From contig JBBAFU010000006.1 in the NCBI GenBank assembly GCA_041655275.1, positions 62,001-126,000 of the forward strand: DNA of 64,000 nucleotides, in the 5' to 3' direction. This document shows positions 43,487 to 54,098 of this stretch, in pieces; position 1 is the stretch's first letter; every line of letters starts with the position of its first letter. The DNA is from JAJYRX01 sp041655275 (lineage in GTDB: Bacteria; Pseudomonadota; Gammaproteobacteria; Burkholderiales; Burkholderiaceae_B). The notes beneath the pieces were generated by a model. The model worked only from the letters and a program-made list of their open reading frames with translations. It did no database searches and was not told where the DNA came from. Made by a program: the position numbers and the translations under genes.

Positions 43487-43589
43487 GTCCATACGGGTTT
43501 TCTCTAGGTTCAGGCAGGCGCCGGACGGGCCGACTTGTTGTAAGCTCAAAGCACCCAGTTGCAATCAGGTGAAATAACAAGGCAGCCCC

Positions 43590-44816
43590 ATGCTCTATGA
43601 TCTCCACGAGCTTCAACGCGCTTTCCTGAGTCCCTTCGTCGCGTTCACGGACACCAGCTCCCGACTCTTCACTGATCCCTACAATCCCCTCAGCTACACG
43701 CCCATGGCACGCTCCATCGCGGCCACCTACGATCTGGTGCACCGGCTGGGCAAGGATTACGAAAAACCCGCCTGGGGCCTATCCTGTACGCAGGTTGACG
43801 GCGCCACGGTGCCGGTCACCGAAAACGTCGTCGCCAACCTGCCTTTCTGCCGGCTGGTGCATTTCCGGCGCCAGCTGCCCGAAGGCCGCACGCCGGATCC
43901 GCGCATCCTGCTGGTGGCGCCCCTGTCAGGTCACCATGCCACGCTCCTGCGCGACACCGTGCGCACGCTGCTGCCGCGCCATGAGGTCTTCGTCACTGAC
44001 TGGGTGGATGCACGCATGGTCGAGCAGAATGCCGGCTGCTTCGGCCTGAACGACTACATCCACTACGTGCAGACCTTCATCCGCCATCTGGACGGCAACG
44101 CGCATGTGATGGCGGTATGCCAGCCCACGGCACCCGTACTCGCCGCCATCGCGCTCATGGCGTCCAACGACGAGCCCTGTCTGCCGCGCAGCATGATCAT
44201 GATGGGCGGGCCCATCGATGCCCGCCAATCGCCCACCCAGGTCAATCGTCTCGCCATGAACAAGCCTTACTCGTGGTTCGAGAACAATCTCATCGACCGG
44301 GTCCCGGGCCGATTCCCCGGCATGGGGCGGCGCGTCTACCCGGGCTTTCTGCAGCATGCCGGCTTCGTCGCCATGAATCCGGATCGTCACCTGCAATCGC
44401 ACTACGACTATTTCCTGAGCCTGCTTCAGGGCGACGGCCAGGATGCGGAGGCGCACCGGCGCTTCTACGACGAATACAACGCCGTGCTCGACATGCCGGC
44501 CGAGTTCTATCTGGACACCATACGCATCGTGTTCCAGGAATATGAACTGGCCCGCGGCGGGCTCAGGGTCAACGGCCAGCGTGTCGACCCCACCGCCATC
44601 CGCAACGTGGCGCTATTCACCATCGAAGGCGAGCTGGACGATATCTCCGGCCAGGGCCAGACCCAGGCCGCCCACGCCCTGTGTACGGCCATTCCGGACG
44701 AATTGCGCCAGCACTACACGGCGCCCGATTGCGGACACTACGGCATTTTCGCCGGTCGCCGCTGGCGCGAGCTGATCTGTCCTAGAATAGAGAACTTCAT
44801 CCGTCACGTGGCCTGA
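43590..44816 (+). CDS. phaZ: Intracellular polyhydroxyalkanoate depolymerase
   Basis: This enzyme mobilises stored PHA granules. The 408-residue protein matches PhaZ1-type intracellular depolymerases: MLYDLHELQRAFLSP start, RLVHFRR, LLVAPLSGHHATLLRDTV, and the active-site Cys177 in AVCQPTAPVL. That site has Cys where extracellular depolymerases and lipases have Ser. A His lies near APDCGHYGIF. No signal peptide. PHA synthase genes are not in the window. Confidence 0.9.
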   Translation: MLYDLHELQRAFLSPFVAFTDTSSRLFTDPYNPLSYTPMARSIAATYDLVHRLGKDYEKPAWGLSCTQVDGATVPVTENVVANLPFCRLVHFRRQLPEGRTPDPRILLVAPLSGHHATLLRDTVRTLLPRHEVFVTDWVDARMVEQNAGCFGLNDYIHYVQTFIRHLDGNAHVMAVCQPTAPVLAAIALMASNDEPCLPRSMIMMGGPIDARQSPTQVNRLAMNKPYSWFENNLIDRVPGRFPGMGRRVYPGFLQHAGFVAMNPDRHLQSHYDYFLSLLQGDGQDAEAHRRFYDEYNAVLDMPAEFYLDTIRIVFQEYELARGGLRVNGQRVDPTAIRNVALFTIEGELDDISGQGQTQAAHALCTAIPDELRQHYTAPDCGHYGIFAGRRWRELICPRIENFIRHVA

Positions 44817-44853
44817 CCGGAAAGCCCGGCAGGCCCCTGCCCGGCTTTCCTCC

Positions 44854-45498
44854 ATGTGCAGCAGCTCCGAATCCCGCCTGGTCGACCAGATCGACGCCCT
44901 TTTGCCGCAGACGCAGTGCACGCGCTGCGGCTACGATGGTTGCCGCCCCTATGCCCGGGCGATTGCCCGCGGCGAGGCGGACATCAATCGCTGCCCGCCC
45001 GGCGGCCAGGACACCGTCGCCGCACTGGCGCAGCGGCTTGGCCGGCCCGAGCCGCCACTCGACACCGGGCGCGGCACGCCGGGCCCCTTGCTGGTGGCCG
45101 TGATCGACGAAGCACAATGCATAGGCTGCACCCTGTGCATCCAGGCCTGTCCGGTGGATGCCATCACCGGTGCCGCCAAGCGCATGCATACCGTGCTGGC
45201 CGACCAGTGCACCGGCTGCGAACTGTGTGTGGACCCCTGCCCCGTGGACTGCATCGACATGGTGGCTGCAAACCGGGAATGGACAAGGCAGCAGGCCGAT
45301 GCCGCCCGGGACCACCACGCACAGCGTCAGAAGCGCCTGCAGTCCCGGCACCCGGAAAAATCAGCCCTCGCAGCCCGTACCCTCGTCAATACGGCAGCAC
45401 TCACGCCCGCAGCCCTGGGCGATGCCAGCCAGCGCCGGCACATGATTGCGCAGGCCGTTGCCAAAGCCAGGGCCCGCCGCAGCCCGGAAAACCCATGA
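44854..45498 (+). CDS. rsxB: RnfB/RsxB-like iron-sulfur protein without membrane anchor
   Basis: This 214-residue protein has the Fe-S domain CTRCGYDGCRPYARAI with NRCPPGG (residues 22-50) and two [4Fe-4S] motifs, CIGCTLCIQACP and CTGCELCVDPCP. A basic Ala/Arg-rich tail follows. RnfB normally starts with a membrane helix and is encoded with the other rnf/rsx genes. Here the anchor is missing and the only partner is nth, whose ATG overlaps the stop (ATGA). It may therefore be a soluble electron carrier. Confidence 0.82.
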   Translation: MCSSSESRLVDQIDALLPQTQCTRCGYDGCRPYARAIARGEADINRCPPGGQDTVAALAQRLGRPEPPLDTGRGTPGPLLVAVIDEAQCIGCTLCIQACPVDAITGAAKRMHTVLADQCTGCELCVDPCPVDCIDMVAANREWTRQQADAARDHHAQRQKRLQSRHPEKSALAARTLVNTAALTPAALGDASQRRHMIAQAVAKARARRSPENP

Positions 45499-46130
45499 AC
45501 GCCCGGAAACGCACCGAAATCTTCCGCCGCCTGCAGGCCGCCAATCCCGAACCGCGTCCGGAACTGGAGTACGAGACAAACTTCCAGCTCCTCATCGCCG
45601 TCATCCTGTCGGCGCAGGCCACCGATGTCTCGGTCAATCGCGCCACGCGCACCTTCTTCCCCGAGCATGGCACACCACAGGGGCTGCTCGACCTGGGCCT
45701 GGAGCGCCTGACGGAGCACGTGCGCAGCATCGGCCTGTATCGCACCAAGGCCGCCAACATCATCAAGACCTGCGAAATCCTGCTCGAGCGCCACGGCGGC
45801 GAAGTGCCTGACACGCGCGAGGCGCTCGAGGCGCTGCCGGGCGTGGGACGCAAAACGGCCAATGTGGTGCTCAACATCGCCTTCGGCCAGCCGGTCATTG
45901 CCGTCGACACGCATATCTTCCGTGTGGCCAACCGCACCGGCCTGGCCAAGGGGAAGACGGTGCTGGAAGTCGAACGCAAGCTGGAGCGGGTCATACCCGC
46001 AGCCTTTCTGCTCAACGCCCATCACTGGCTGATCCTGCACGGGCGCTATATCTGCGTGGCACGGCGCCCCAGATGCCCCGAGTGCGGTATCGCCGACCTG
46101 TGCGAGTATCCCGACAAGACCCCGGCCTGA
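45495..46130 (+). CDS. nth: Endonuclease III
   Basis: This base-excision glycosylase/AP lyase acts on oxidised pyrimidines. The 211-residue protein has the helix-hairpin-helix LPGVGRKTANVVLN with Lys120, the catalytic Asp138 in VDTHIFRVANRTGL, and the C-terminal [4Fe-4S] motif C-x6-C-x2-C-x5-C (CVARRPRCPECGIADLC). Coupling to an RnfB-like ferredoxin gene is common in this bacterial group. Confidence 0.95.
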   Translation: MNARKRTEIFRRLQAANPEPRPELEYETNFQLLIAVILSAQATDVSVNRATRTFFPEHGTPQGLLDLGLERLTEHVRSIGLYRTKAANIIKTCEILLERHGGEVPDTREALEALPGVGRKTANVVLNIAFGQPVIAVDTHIFRVANRTGLAKGKTVLEVERKLERVIPAAFLLNAHHWLILHGRYICVARRPRCPECGIADLCEYPDKTPA

Positions 46131-46140
46131 ACCTTTGATA

Positions 46141-46174
46141 TAGGGGTTTTCCTGCGCTGGGTTATACCCCATAG
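46141..46174 (+). promoter_or_regulatory. GGGGT/ACCCC inverted repeat upstream of the LivF-like gene
   Basis: TAGGGGTTTTCC (46141-46152) and TTATACCCCATAG (46162-46174) form an interrupted inverted repeat between nth and the next gene, about 80 bases before its ATG. There is no T-run, so it is not an obvious terminator. An operator for an unidentified regulator is possible. Confidence 0.3.
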
Positions 46175-46254
46175 CCAGCCACTGGCCGATTCGCCATACT
46201 GAAATCCTGCCCTGTCCGGGCGCGCAGCACTGTAGCTTCCCCAGGAGAAAGGCA

Positions 46255-46926
46255 ATGGCGAATGCTGCCCTGCAGGTTGTGAACCTTCACGTGTGGTACG
46301 CACAGTCGCATGTGCTCGACGGCATCACGCTGCACGCCATGCCGGGCGAGATCATTGTCCTGCTGGGCCGCAAGGGCTCAGGCCGGAACATGACGCTGCG
46401 CGCCATCTTCGGCGAAGCGGCCATCTACCCCGAGTTCACTTCGGAAGAAAACCTCTTTCTGCCCACATCCGAGCACGACAGCCTGGGCGGCGGCATGTCC
46501 CTGCACCAGATCTACGCCCTGTGCCCGCCGCTGGCCGAAGTGCGCCAGACGCTGGCGGGCCGTCTGGAAGCGGCCCAGCAACGCATGCTGGCCATTGCAC
46601 GCGTGCTGCGCAGCGGTGCCAGTATGTTGCTCATGGACAACATCAGCGAGAATCTCGAGCCCGACATGCGCGATGCCATGGCACAGCTGCTCGACTGTCT
46701 GCGCGACGAAGGCTATGCCATGATACTGACCGAAAACACCCTTGATTTCGCCGCCGGGCTGGCGGATCGCTTCTATGTGCTCGATCAGGGTCGCGTCATC
46801 GACAGCTTCACCGCCGGCGAATTGCCCACACGCCGCCCGCTGCTGCACCATCTGTTGTGCGAATCCCGGGCAGGGGCTCAGTCGCCGGCCCCCGGCTCGC
46901 TGCGCGCAGCACCCAGCCCAAGATAG
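46255..46926 (+). CDS. LivF-like ABC ATPase paralogue with degenerate catalytic motifs
   Basis: The 223-residue protein aligns with LivF from end to end (LQVVNLHVWYAQSHVLDGIT, then LAGRLEAAQQRMLAIARVL and DRFYVLDQGRVIDSF), but every ATPase motif is changed. Walker A reads GRKGSGRNM (38-46), with Arg for the essential Lys and Asn for Ser/Thr. Walker B ends MDN, lacking the catalytic Glu. The signature SGGEQQ is replaced by EAAQQR, and the Q-loop region is rewritten. It is open, has an AGGAG ribosome-binding site, and is not frameshifted, so it is probably expressed but not an ATPase. Its end overlaps livF by 49 bases on the other strand. Confidence 0.7.
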   Translation: MANAALQVVNLHVWYAQSHVLDGITLHAMPGEIIVLLGRKGSGRNMTLRAIFGEAAIYPEFTSEENLFLPTSEHDSLGGGMSLHQIYALCPPLAEVRQTLAGRLEAAQQRMLAIARVLRSGASMLLMDNISENLEPDMRDAMAQLLDCLRDEGYAMILTENTLDFAAGLADRFYVLDQGRVIDSFTAGELPTRRPLLHHLLCESRAGAQSPAPGSLRAAPSPR

Positions 46927-47659
46927 CTGTCAATGACGCGGCGGTCCGTCATCAGCTCGGCTGCCTTGCCTTCGAGCACGATGTTGCCGGTCTCTATCAC
47001 ATAGCCATAGTCGGCCACCTGCAGCGCTGCACGCGCGTTCTGCTCAACCAGCAGGATGGCCGCTCCCGTGCTGCGCAGGCGCCCTATGATCTGGAAGATC
47101 TCGCGCACGATGCGCGGCGCCAGGCCCAGGCTGGGTTCATCCAGCATCAGCAGCTGCGGCTGGGCCATCAGCGCGCGCGCCACGGCCAGCATCTGGCGCT
47201 CGCCGCCCGAAAGCGTGCCGGCCAGCTGCGCCTTGCGCTCGCGCAGGCGCGGAAAAGTCTCGTAGACTTCGTGGATGGTCTCGCGCCAGCCGTGCTTGCC
47301 CGCCCGATACAGGCGAAAGCCGCCCAGCAGCAGGTTGTCCTCCACCGTCATGCTGGCAAACAGCTCGCGGTTTTCCGGGACCAGGCACACGCCCCCGTCC
47401 ACACGGCGCTCCACCGACCAGTCGGAAATCTCGGCGCCCAGGTATTGCACCGAGCCGTTGGCATTGCCGTTTTGCGGCAAGGCGCCCATGATGGCATTGA
47501 GCAGCGTGGATTTACCCGCACCATTGGCGCCGATGACCGTCACGATGCTGCCGCGTGTGACCATCAGATTGGCGCCCGCCACGGCAGTGACCTTGCCGTA
47601 GCGCACGGCAAGATCGTTCACCTGCAGCACCGGGTGTCGCGGCGTGCGCGTGGCGGCGT

Positions 47660-47663
<4 letters not shown>
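46878..47663 (-). CDS. livF: Branched-chain/amide-type ABC transporter ATPase LivF
   Basis: This 261-residue ATPase energises the Liv importer together with the LivG domain. Motifs are intact: Walker A GANGAGKST, signature LSGGERQML, Walker B LLMLDEPSLGLAP, and the LivF-typical LLVEQNAR at the switch position. The ATG overlaps the livMG stop (ATGA). Confidence 0.93.
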
Positions 47664-49531
<1,868 letters not shown>

Positions 49532-49535
49532 GGCG

Positions 49536-50573
49536 TCATTCCTCGTCGTCCAGCTGCTGGCTGCCAAAGGAGCGCCACAGCAGTACCGGAATGATCAGGG
49601 TGAACACGATGACCTCCTTGTAGGCGCTGGCCCAGAAGGACGAAAAGGCCTCGAGGATGCCCACGAAGATTGCCCCGGCGGCGGTGATGGGATAGCTGAC
49701 CAGCCCGCCGACGATACCGGCGACGAAGCCCTTCAGGCCGATGATGAAGCCGGTGTCATAGTAGATGGTCGTCACCGGCGCGATGAGCATGCCCGAAAGC
49801 GCACCGATGGCCGCCGCGAGCGTGAAAGTGAGCCGGCCCGACATGCTGGTGCTGATGCCCACCAGACGGGCGCCACGCCGGTTCACGGCGGTGGCGCGCA
49901 GGGCGCGGCCGTACAGCGTCCTGCCAAAAAACAGCCACAGCGCCAGGATGAGCACCATACAGGTGCCCAGCACGAACAGGGTCTGTGCCGACCACATCGT
50001 TGCGCCCAGTGCGATCATGCCGTCGACGAAAGGCGGCGTACGCCAGCCTTCGGCGCCGAAGAAGATGAGCCCCAGACCCGTGAGCGCAAAATGTACCGCC
50101 ACCGAAACGATGAGCAGCACAAGCACGCTGGCCTCGGCCACGGGCTGGTAGACCAGCCGGTAGATCATGGGGCCCAGCGGCACCACAAGCACCAGCGACA
50201 CCAGCACATTGACCCACAGCGGCGCTCCCGCCTGGACCACATAGGGCACGAGCAGATACAGGGCAAACGGCAGGCCCAGCGTCCACAGCGCCGTGCGCAC
50301 CAGGCCCCTCGCGCTGCGCGCGCGCAGGGCCGCCAGCACTTCGGCAAGGAATACGACGGCGCCCGTGATCAGCAACAGCTTGACCGTGCCGGGCACGCGA
50401 CCGTTGACCATGAATGCCAGGGTGAGCGCACCAAAGGTGACAAACTCTCCCTGGGGAATGAAAATGACCCGGGTGACCACGAAAACGAGCACCAGGGCCA
50501 GACCAAGCAAGGCATAGATGGCCCCGTTCATGATGCCATCCTGCAGCAGGATCAATATGATTGTCGAATCCAT
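49536..50573 (-). CDS. livH: Branched-chain/amide-type ABC transporter permease LivH
   Basis: This 345-residue inner-membrane permease has about eight to nine helices, the family start QDGIMNGAIYALLGLALVLV and the coupling region GRALRATAVNRRGARLVGI. Start is ATG 50571-50573, or possibly an ATG seven codons upstream; neither has a strong ribosome-binding site. It lies between the binding-protein gene (78-base gap) and livMG. Confidence 0.88.
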   Translation of the reverse strand: MDSTIILILLQDGIMNGAIYALLGLALVLVFVVTRVIFIPQGEFVTFGALTLAFMVNGRVPGTVKLLLITGAVVFLAEVLAALRARSARGLVRTALWTLGLPFALYLLVPYVVQAGAPLWVNVLVSLVLVVPLGPMIYRLVYQPVAEASVLVLLIVSVAVHFALTGLGLIFFGAEGWRTPPFVDGMIALGATMWSAQTLFVLGTCMVLILALWLFFGRTLYGRALRATAVNRRGARLVGISTSMSGRLTFTLAAAIGALSGMLIAPVTTIYYDTGFIIGLKGFVAGIVGGLVSYPITAAGAIFVGILEAFSSFWASAYKEVIVFTLIIPVLLWRSFGSQQLDDEE

Positions 50574-50651
50574 CCGGGGCCACGCCACGACCATGGAAAC
50601 CGGCCGACGGGCAGCGGGTCGTGCGCCGCCCGTCGGATTTCAGGGAAAGGT

Positions 50652-51824
50652 TCAGAGATCAGGCTGGTAGGTCCACTTGCCATCCACCACCTTGACGATG
50701 ACGCGTGCACGCTCGTCAAAGCCGGCATGATCGCTGTCGCTCATGTTCATCACACCCTGTGAGACCGGCAGATTCGTGGTCTGCTCGATGGCATCGCGCA
50801 AGGCCTTGCGGAACTCGGGCGTGCCCGGCTTCGCCCCCGCCTTCAGGGCCACCGGTATGGCGTTGGAAACCAGCATGCCGGCATCCCACAGGTGGCCGCC
50901 GAAGGTATTGATGGTGCCTTCACCGTATTTGGCCTCGTAGACGTTCTTGTAGGTGAGTGCGCTTTCCTTGACCTGATTGTCATCGGCGAGCTGATCGGCC
51001 ACGAGCAGCGGGCCGGCCGGCAGATACATGTCATTGCAGTCCTTGCCGCAGACGCGCAGGACATCGTTGTTGGCCGCACCGTGGGTCTGGTACATGATGC
51101 CCTTGTAGCCACGGCTCTTGAGCTCGCTCTGCGGCAGCGCAGCCGGCGTGCCCGAGGCGGCAACCAGCACCCCGTCCGGCCTGGCCGACAGCAGCTTCAG
51201 CGTCTGGCCCGTCACGCTGGTATCGGTACGCCCGAAACGCTCGACCGCCACCAGCTTGATGCCCTTGGGCTCGGCCGCGCGGGTCATCTCTTCCAGCCAG
51301 CCTTCGCCGTAGGCGTCATGGAAGCCGATGAAGCCCAGGGTCTTCACGCCATGCTTCTCCATGGCATCGGCCAGCGCGCTGGCCATCAGGCGGTCATTCT
51401 GCGGCGTCTTGAAGACCCACAGGCGAGGCCCTTCAACCGGCTCCACGATCTTGGCACCCGCGGCCACGCTGATCATGGCCGTGCCCGTCTCATCGGCCAC
51501 ATCGATCATGCCCAGGGAGCCCGGCGTGGCCGTGGTGCCGAGCACGACATCCACCTTGTCTTCGGCCGTGAGCTTGCGCATGTTCTTCACAGCCAGCGTC
51601 ATGTCGGTCGCGTCATCAAGAATGATGTACTCGATGGACTGGCCCTCGATCTCGGTGGGCAGCAGCGATACCGTGTTGCGCTCGGGAATGCCCAGCGAGG
51701 CCGCCGGACCCGAGGTCGACAGGATGACGCCGACCTTGATCTGTGCACCGGCCATCATGGGCAGGCTCAGGGCAAGTGCACCTGCCAGCAGGGAAAGCTT
51801 GTGGGAAGCATGAAGATTCATCAA
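50652..51824 (-). CDS. livK: Liv-type periplasmic amino-acid-binding protein
   Basis: This 390-residue type I periplasmic binding protein has a signal peptide (residues 1-27, cleavage after AGA in MMAGAQIKVG) and the Leu/Ile/Val-binding pattern KVGVILSTSGPAASLGIPER. The conserved motif AVKNMRKLTAEDKVDVVLG follows. It is the first gene of livK-livH-livMG-livF and has AGGAGACTTTG before the ATG. The ligand may be a branched-chain amino acid, an aromatic acid or an amide; the sequence does not decide. Confidence 0.85.
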   Translation of the reverse strand: MMNLHASHKLSLLAGALALSLPMMAGAQIKVGVILSTSGPAASLGIPERNTVSLLPTEIEGQSIEYIILDDATDMTLAVKNMRKLTAEDKVDVVLGTTATPGSLGMIDVADETGTAMISVAAGAKIVEPVEGPRLWVFKTPQNDRLMASALADAMEKHGVKTLGFIGFHDAYGEGWLEEMTRAAEPKGIKLVAVERFGRTDTSVTGQTLKLLSARPDGVLVAASGTPAALPQSELKSRGYKGIMYQTHGAANNDVLRVCGKDCNDMYLPAGPLLVADQLADDNQVKESALTYKNVYEAKYGEGTINTFGGHLWDAGMLVSNAIPVALKAGAKPGTPEFRKALRDAIEQTTNLPVSQGVMNMSDSDHAGFDERARVIVKVVDGKWTYQPDL

Positions 51825-52024
51825 AGTCTCCTGGAATTTCGGGGTTCTTGCACTATTGTTTTACGGCATATACTGGCTGGCGGACTCCTGCTCGCAGGCG
51901 CGCAGCAGCTAGCACAATACCACGCCGGCCAAAGACATGCAGCGACGCCGTGACAGCCGTGCGCAAACTCGTCTAACATCATGGGCAGGCTCTGAATTTT
52001 CAGGGCATCAACACCGTGATAACC

Positions 52025-52447
52025 ATGCCTAAAGTTGACAAAGCAGTTGACAAGACCGATGCACAGTGGCGGGCCGAGCTCTCGCCGCAAGCCTATGCCG
52101 TCACGCGACGCAAAGGCACGGAAAAGCCCTTCTCGGGCGCATACTGGGATCACCGCGCCGCCGGAATCTATCGCTGCATCGGATGCGGCACGCCCCTGTT
52201 CGCTTCCGACACGAAGTTCGATGCCGGCTGCGGCTGGCCCAGCTATTTCGAACCACTGATCGCCGAAAACATCCGCGAGGCGGTGGACACCAGCCACGGC
52301 ATGGTGCGCACCGAGGTACTGTGCAATGTCTGCGATGCCCACCTGGGGCATGTGTTTCCCGACGGGCCGCCGCCCACCGGCCTGCGCTACTGCATCAACT
52401 CCGTTGCACTGGCCTTCGAAGCCGTCGACGCCACAGACGAATCATGA
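52025..52447 (+). CDS. msrB: Peptide methionine-R-sulfoxide reductase
   Basis: MsrB repairs methionine-R-sulfoxide in proteins. The 140-residue protein has the catalytic Cys123 (RYCINSVAL) and the zinc-binding pairs CIGCG (51-55) and CNVCDAH (100-106). ATG 52025 gives the usual N-terminus; a GTG 9 bases upstream is an alternative. The stop overlaps the yciB start (ATGA). The 200 bases between msrB and the divergent livK hold their promoters, which I cannot define. Confidence 0.94.
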   Translation: MPKVDKAVDKTDAQWRAELSPQAYAVTRRKGTEKPFSGAYWDHRAAGIYRCIGCGTPLFASDTKFDAGCGWPSYFEPLIAENIREAVDTSHGMVRTEVLCNVCDAHLGHVFPDGPPPTGLRYCINSVALAFEAVDATDES

Positions 52448-53034
52448 AAAAATTCCTGTTCGACCTGTTTCCCCTGCTGCTCTTCTTCGGGGCATTCAAG
52501 TTCACCGATGACATCTTCATCGCCACCGCCGTCGCCATCGCTGCGGCACTGGGGCAGTTTGCCTGGCTGCGGCTGCGCCGCCACCGCATTGAAGTCATGC
52601 ACTGGATCAATCTGGCCGTCATCGTCGTGTTTGGCGGCGCCACGCTGTTCTTCCACAACGATGTGTTCATCAAGTGGAAGCCGACCGTGCTCTACTGGCT
52701 GTTCGGTGCCATCCTGCTGGGTGCACGCTACCTGATGGGCCGCAACGTCGTCCAGGCCATCATGGGCGGGCAGGTCAGCCTGCCCACGGCGGCCTGGGAA
52801 CGCATGAATGCCAGCTGGGCCGGTTTCTTCGTGCTGGCGGGCGGCCTGAACCTCTATGTGGCATTTTCGGGGAACTATACCGAGGCACAGTGGGTCAATT
52901 TCAAGGTGTTCGGCCTGATGATACTGCTGGTCGCCTTCGTGATCGTGCAGTCGATCTGGCTTTCCAGACATATGGTCGAAGCCGATGACACCGGGGCGGG
53001 CGCCCCGAAGGTCGATCACAAGGAGCAGGGATGA
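52444..53034 (+). CDS. yciB: Intracellular septation protein A (YciB)
   Basis: This 196-residue inner-membrane protein has five to six helices and the family motifs FDLFPLLLFFGAFK, FIKWKPTVLYWLFG and NLYVAFSGNYTEAQWVNFKVFG. YciB links cell-envelope synthesis and division in E. coli. It is coupled at both ends (ATGA) to msrB and a BolA-family gene. Confidence 0.92.
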   Translation: MKKFLFDLFPLLLFFGAFKFTDDIFIATAVAIAAALGQFAWLRLRRHRIEVMHWINLAVIVVFGGATLFFHNDVFIKWKPTVLYWLFGAILLGARYLMGRNVVQAIMGGQVSLPTAAWERMNASWAGFFVLAGGLNLYVAFSGNYTEAQWVNFKVFGLMILLVAFVIVQSIWLSRHMVEADDTGAGAPKVDHKEQG

Positions 53035-53297
53035 ATCCGGCGCAACGCAAGGCATTGATAGCGGAACGGCTGGCTGCGCTGCAGCCCACCCATCTTGAAA
53101 TCATCGACGAATCGCATCTGCATATCGGTCATGAAGGCGCACGCGACGGTGCAGGGCACTATCGCGTCATCATTGCATCGCCCCGGTTCAGGGGGCTGGC
53201 GCCGCTGGCTCGCCATCGCAAGGTCTACGGACTGCTCGAAGACCTCATCCCGCATCCGGTTCACGCCCTTGCCATCCAGGCAAAGGTTCACTCTTAG
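53031..53297 (+). CDS. BolA family protein
   Basis: This 88-residue protein has the BolA fold motifs ALQPTHLEIIDESHLHIGHE and RHRKVYGLLEDLI with the conserved HxxH-like histidines. BolA-type proteins work with monothiol glutaredoxins in iron-sulfur trafficking. The ATG overlaps the yciB stop. Confidence 0.9.
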   Translation: MNPAQRKALIAERLAALQPTHLEIIDESHLHIGHEGARDGAGHYRVIIASPRFRGLAPLARHRKVYGLLEDLIPHPVHALAIQAKVHS

Positions 53298-53315
53298 ATA
53301 GTTGAAAGGAAACTC

Positions 53316-54098
53316 ATGAAACGTCTCATCTTCATCGCTGCCGCCTGCACGCTGGCCCTGCCCCTGCACGCCCAGACCATTGCCTCGGTCAACGGCGAAG
53401 CCATCACCCAGGACAAACTTGACAGCTTTGTCGCATTGCTGGTCGGCCAGGGCGCAACCGACAGTGATGAGTTGCGTACCCGTGTCAAGCAGGAGATGAT
53501 CAACCGCCTCGTGGCGGTACAGGCGGCGCGCAAGGCCGGCCTGGACAAGAACCCCGAAATCGTGCAGGAAATCGAGCTGGCCAACCAGGGCATACTGGTG
53601 CGCGCGCTCATGACGGATCATCTTGATCGCAATCCCATCAGCGACGAGACGCTGAAGGCGGAATACGAGAAGATCCGTGCCGAAGAAACAAAGGAGCCGG
53701 AATATAAGGTCAGGCATATCCTGGTCAAGGAAGAAGCTGAAGCCACGGCACTGATCGCCGACATCAAGGCCGGGCGCCAGGAATTTGCCGAAGCCGCCGG
53801 CAAGGTCTCCATTGATCCCGGCAGCGGCAAGAACGGGGGTGAGCTCGGCTGGGCGCCGGCCGCCAACTACGTACCCGAGTTTGCCGAGGCCGTGCGCACA
53901 CTCGGCAAGGGCGGCATGTCGGAAACGCCCGTCGAGTCACAGTTCGGCTGGCATGTCATCCTTGTGGACGACGAGCGCCCCGCCTCCTTCCCCGAGTTCG
54001 AGGACATCCGCACCCAGCTCGAAGAGATGATGCGCCAGCAGCAGCTTGCCAGCTTCCAGCAGGCGCTGCTCGAGAAGGCCGAAATCACCGAAAACTAG
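53316..54098 (+). CDS. Periplasmic parvulin-type peptidyl-prolyl isomerase
   Basis: The 260-residue precursor has a signal peptide (MKRLIFIAAACTLALPLHAQ, cleavage after HAQ or nearby), an N-terminal SurA-like helical chaperone region, and one parvulin domain (about 127-222). The parvulin domain has VRHILVKEEAEA, GGELGWAP and ESQFGWHVILV. It should assist folding of outer-membrane or periplasmic proteins, like PpiC/PrsA relatives. It ends at a CTAG shared with the convergent ligA stop. Confidence 0.9.
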   Translation: MKRLIFIAAACTLALPLHAQTIASVNGEAITQDKLDSFVALLVGQGATDSDELRTRVKQEMINRLVAVQAARKAGLDKNPEIVQEIELANQGILVRALMTDHLDRNPISDETLKAEYEKIRAEETKEPEYKVRHILVKEEAEATALIADIKAGRQEFAEAAGKVSIDPGSGKNGGELGWAPAANYVPEFAEAVRTLGKGGMSETPVESQFGWHVILVDDERPASFPEFEDIRTQLEEMMRQQQLASFQQALLEKAEITEN

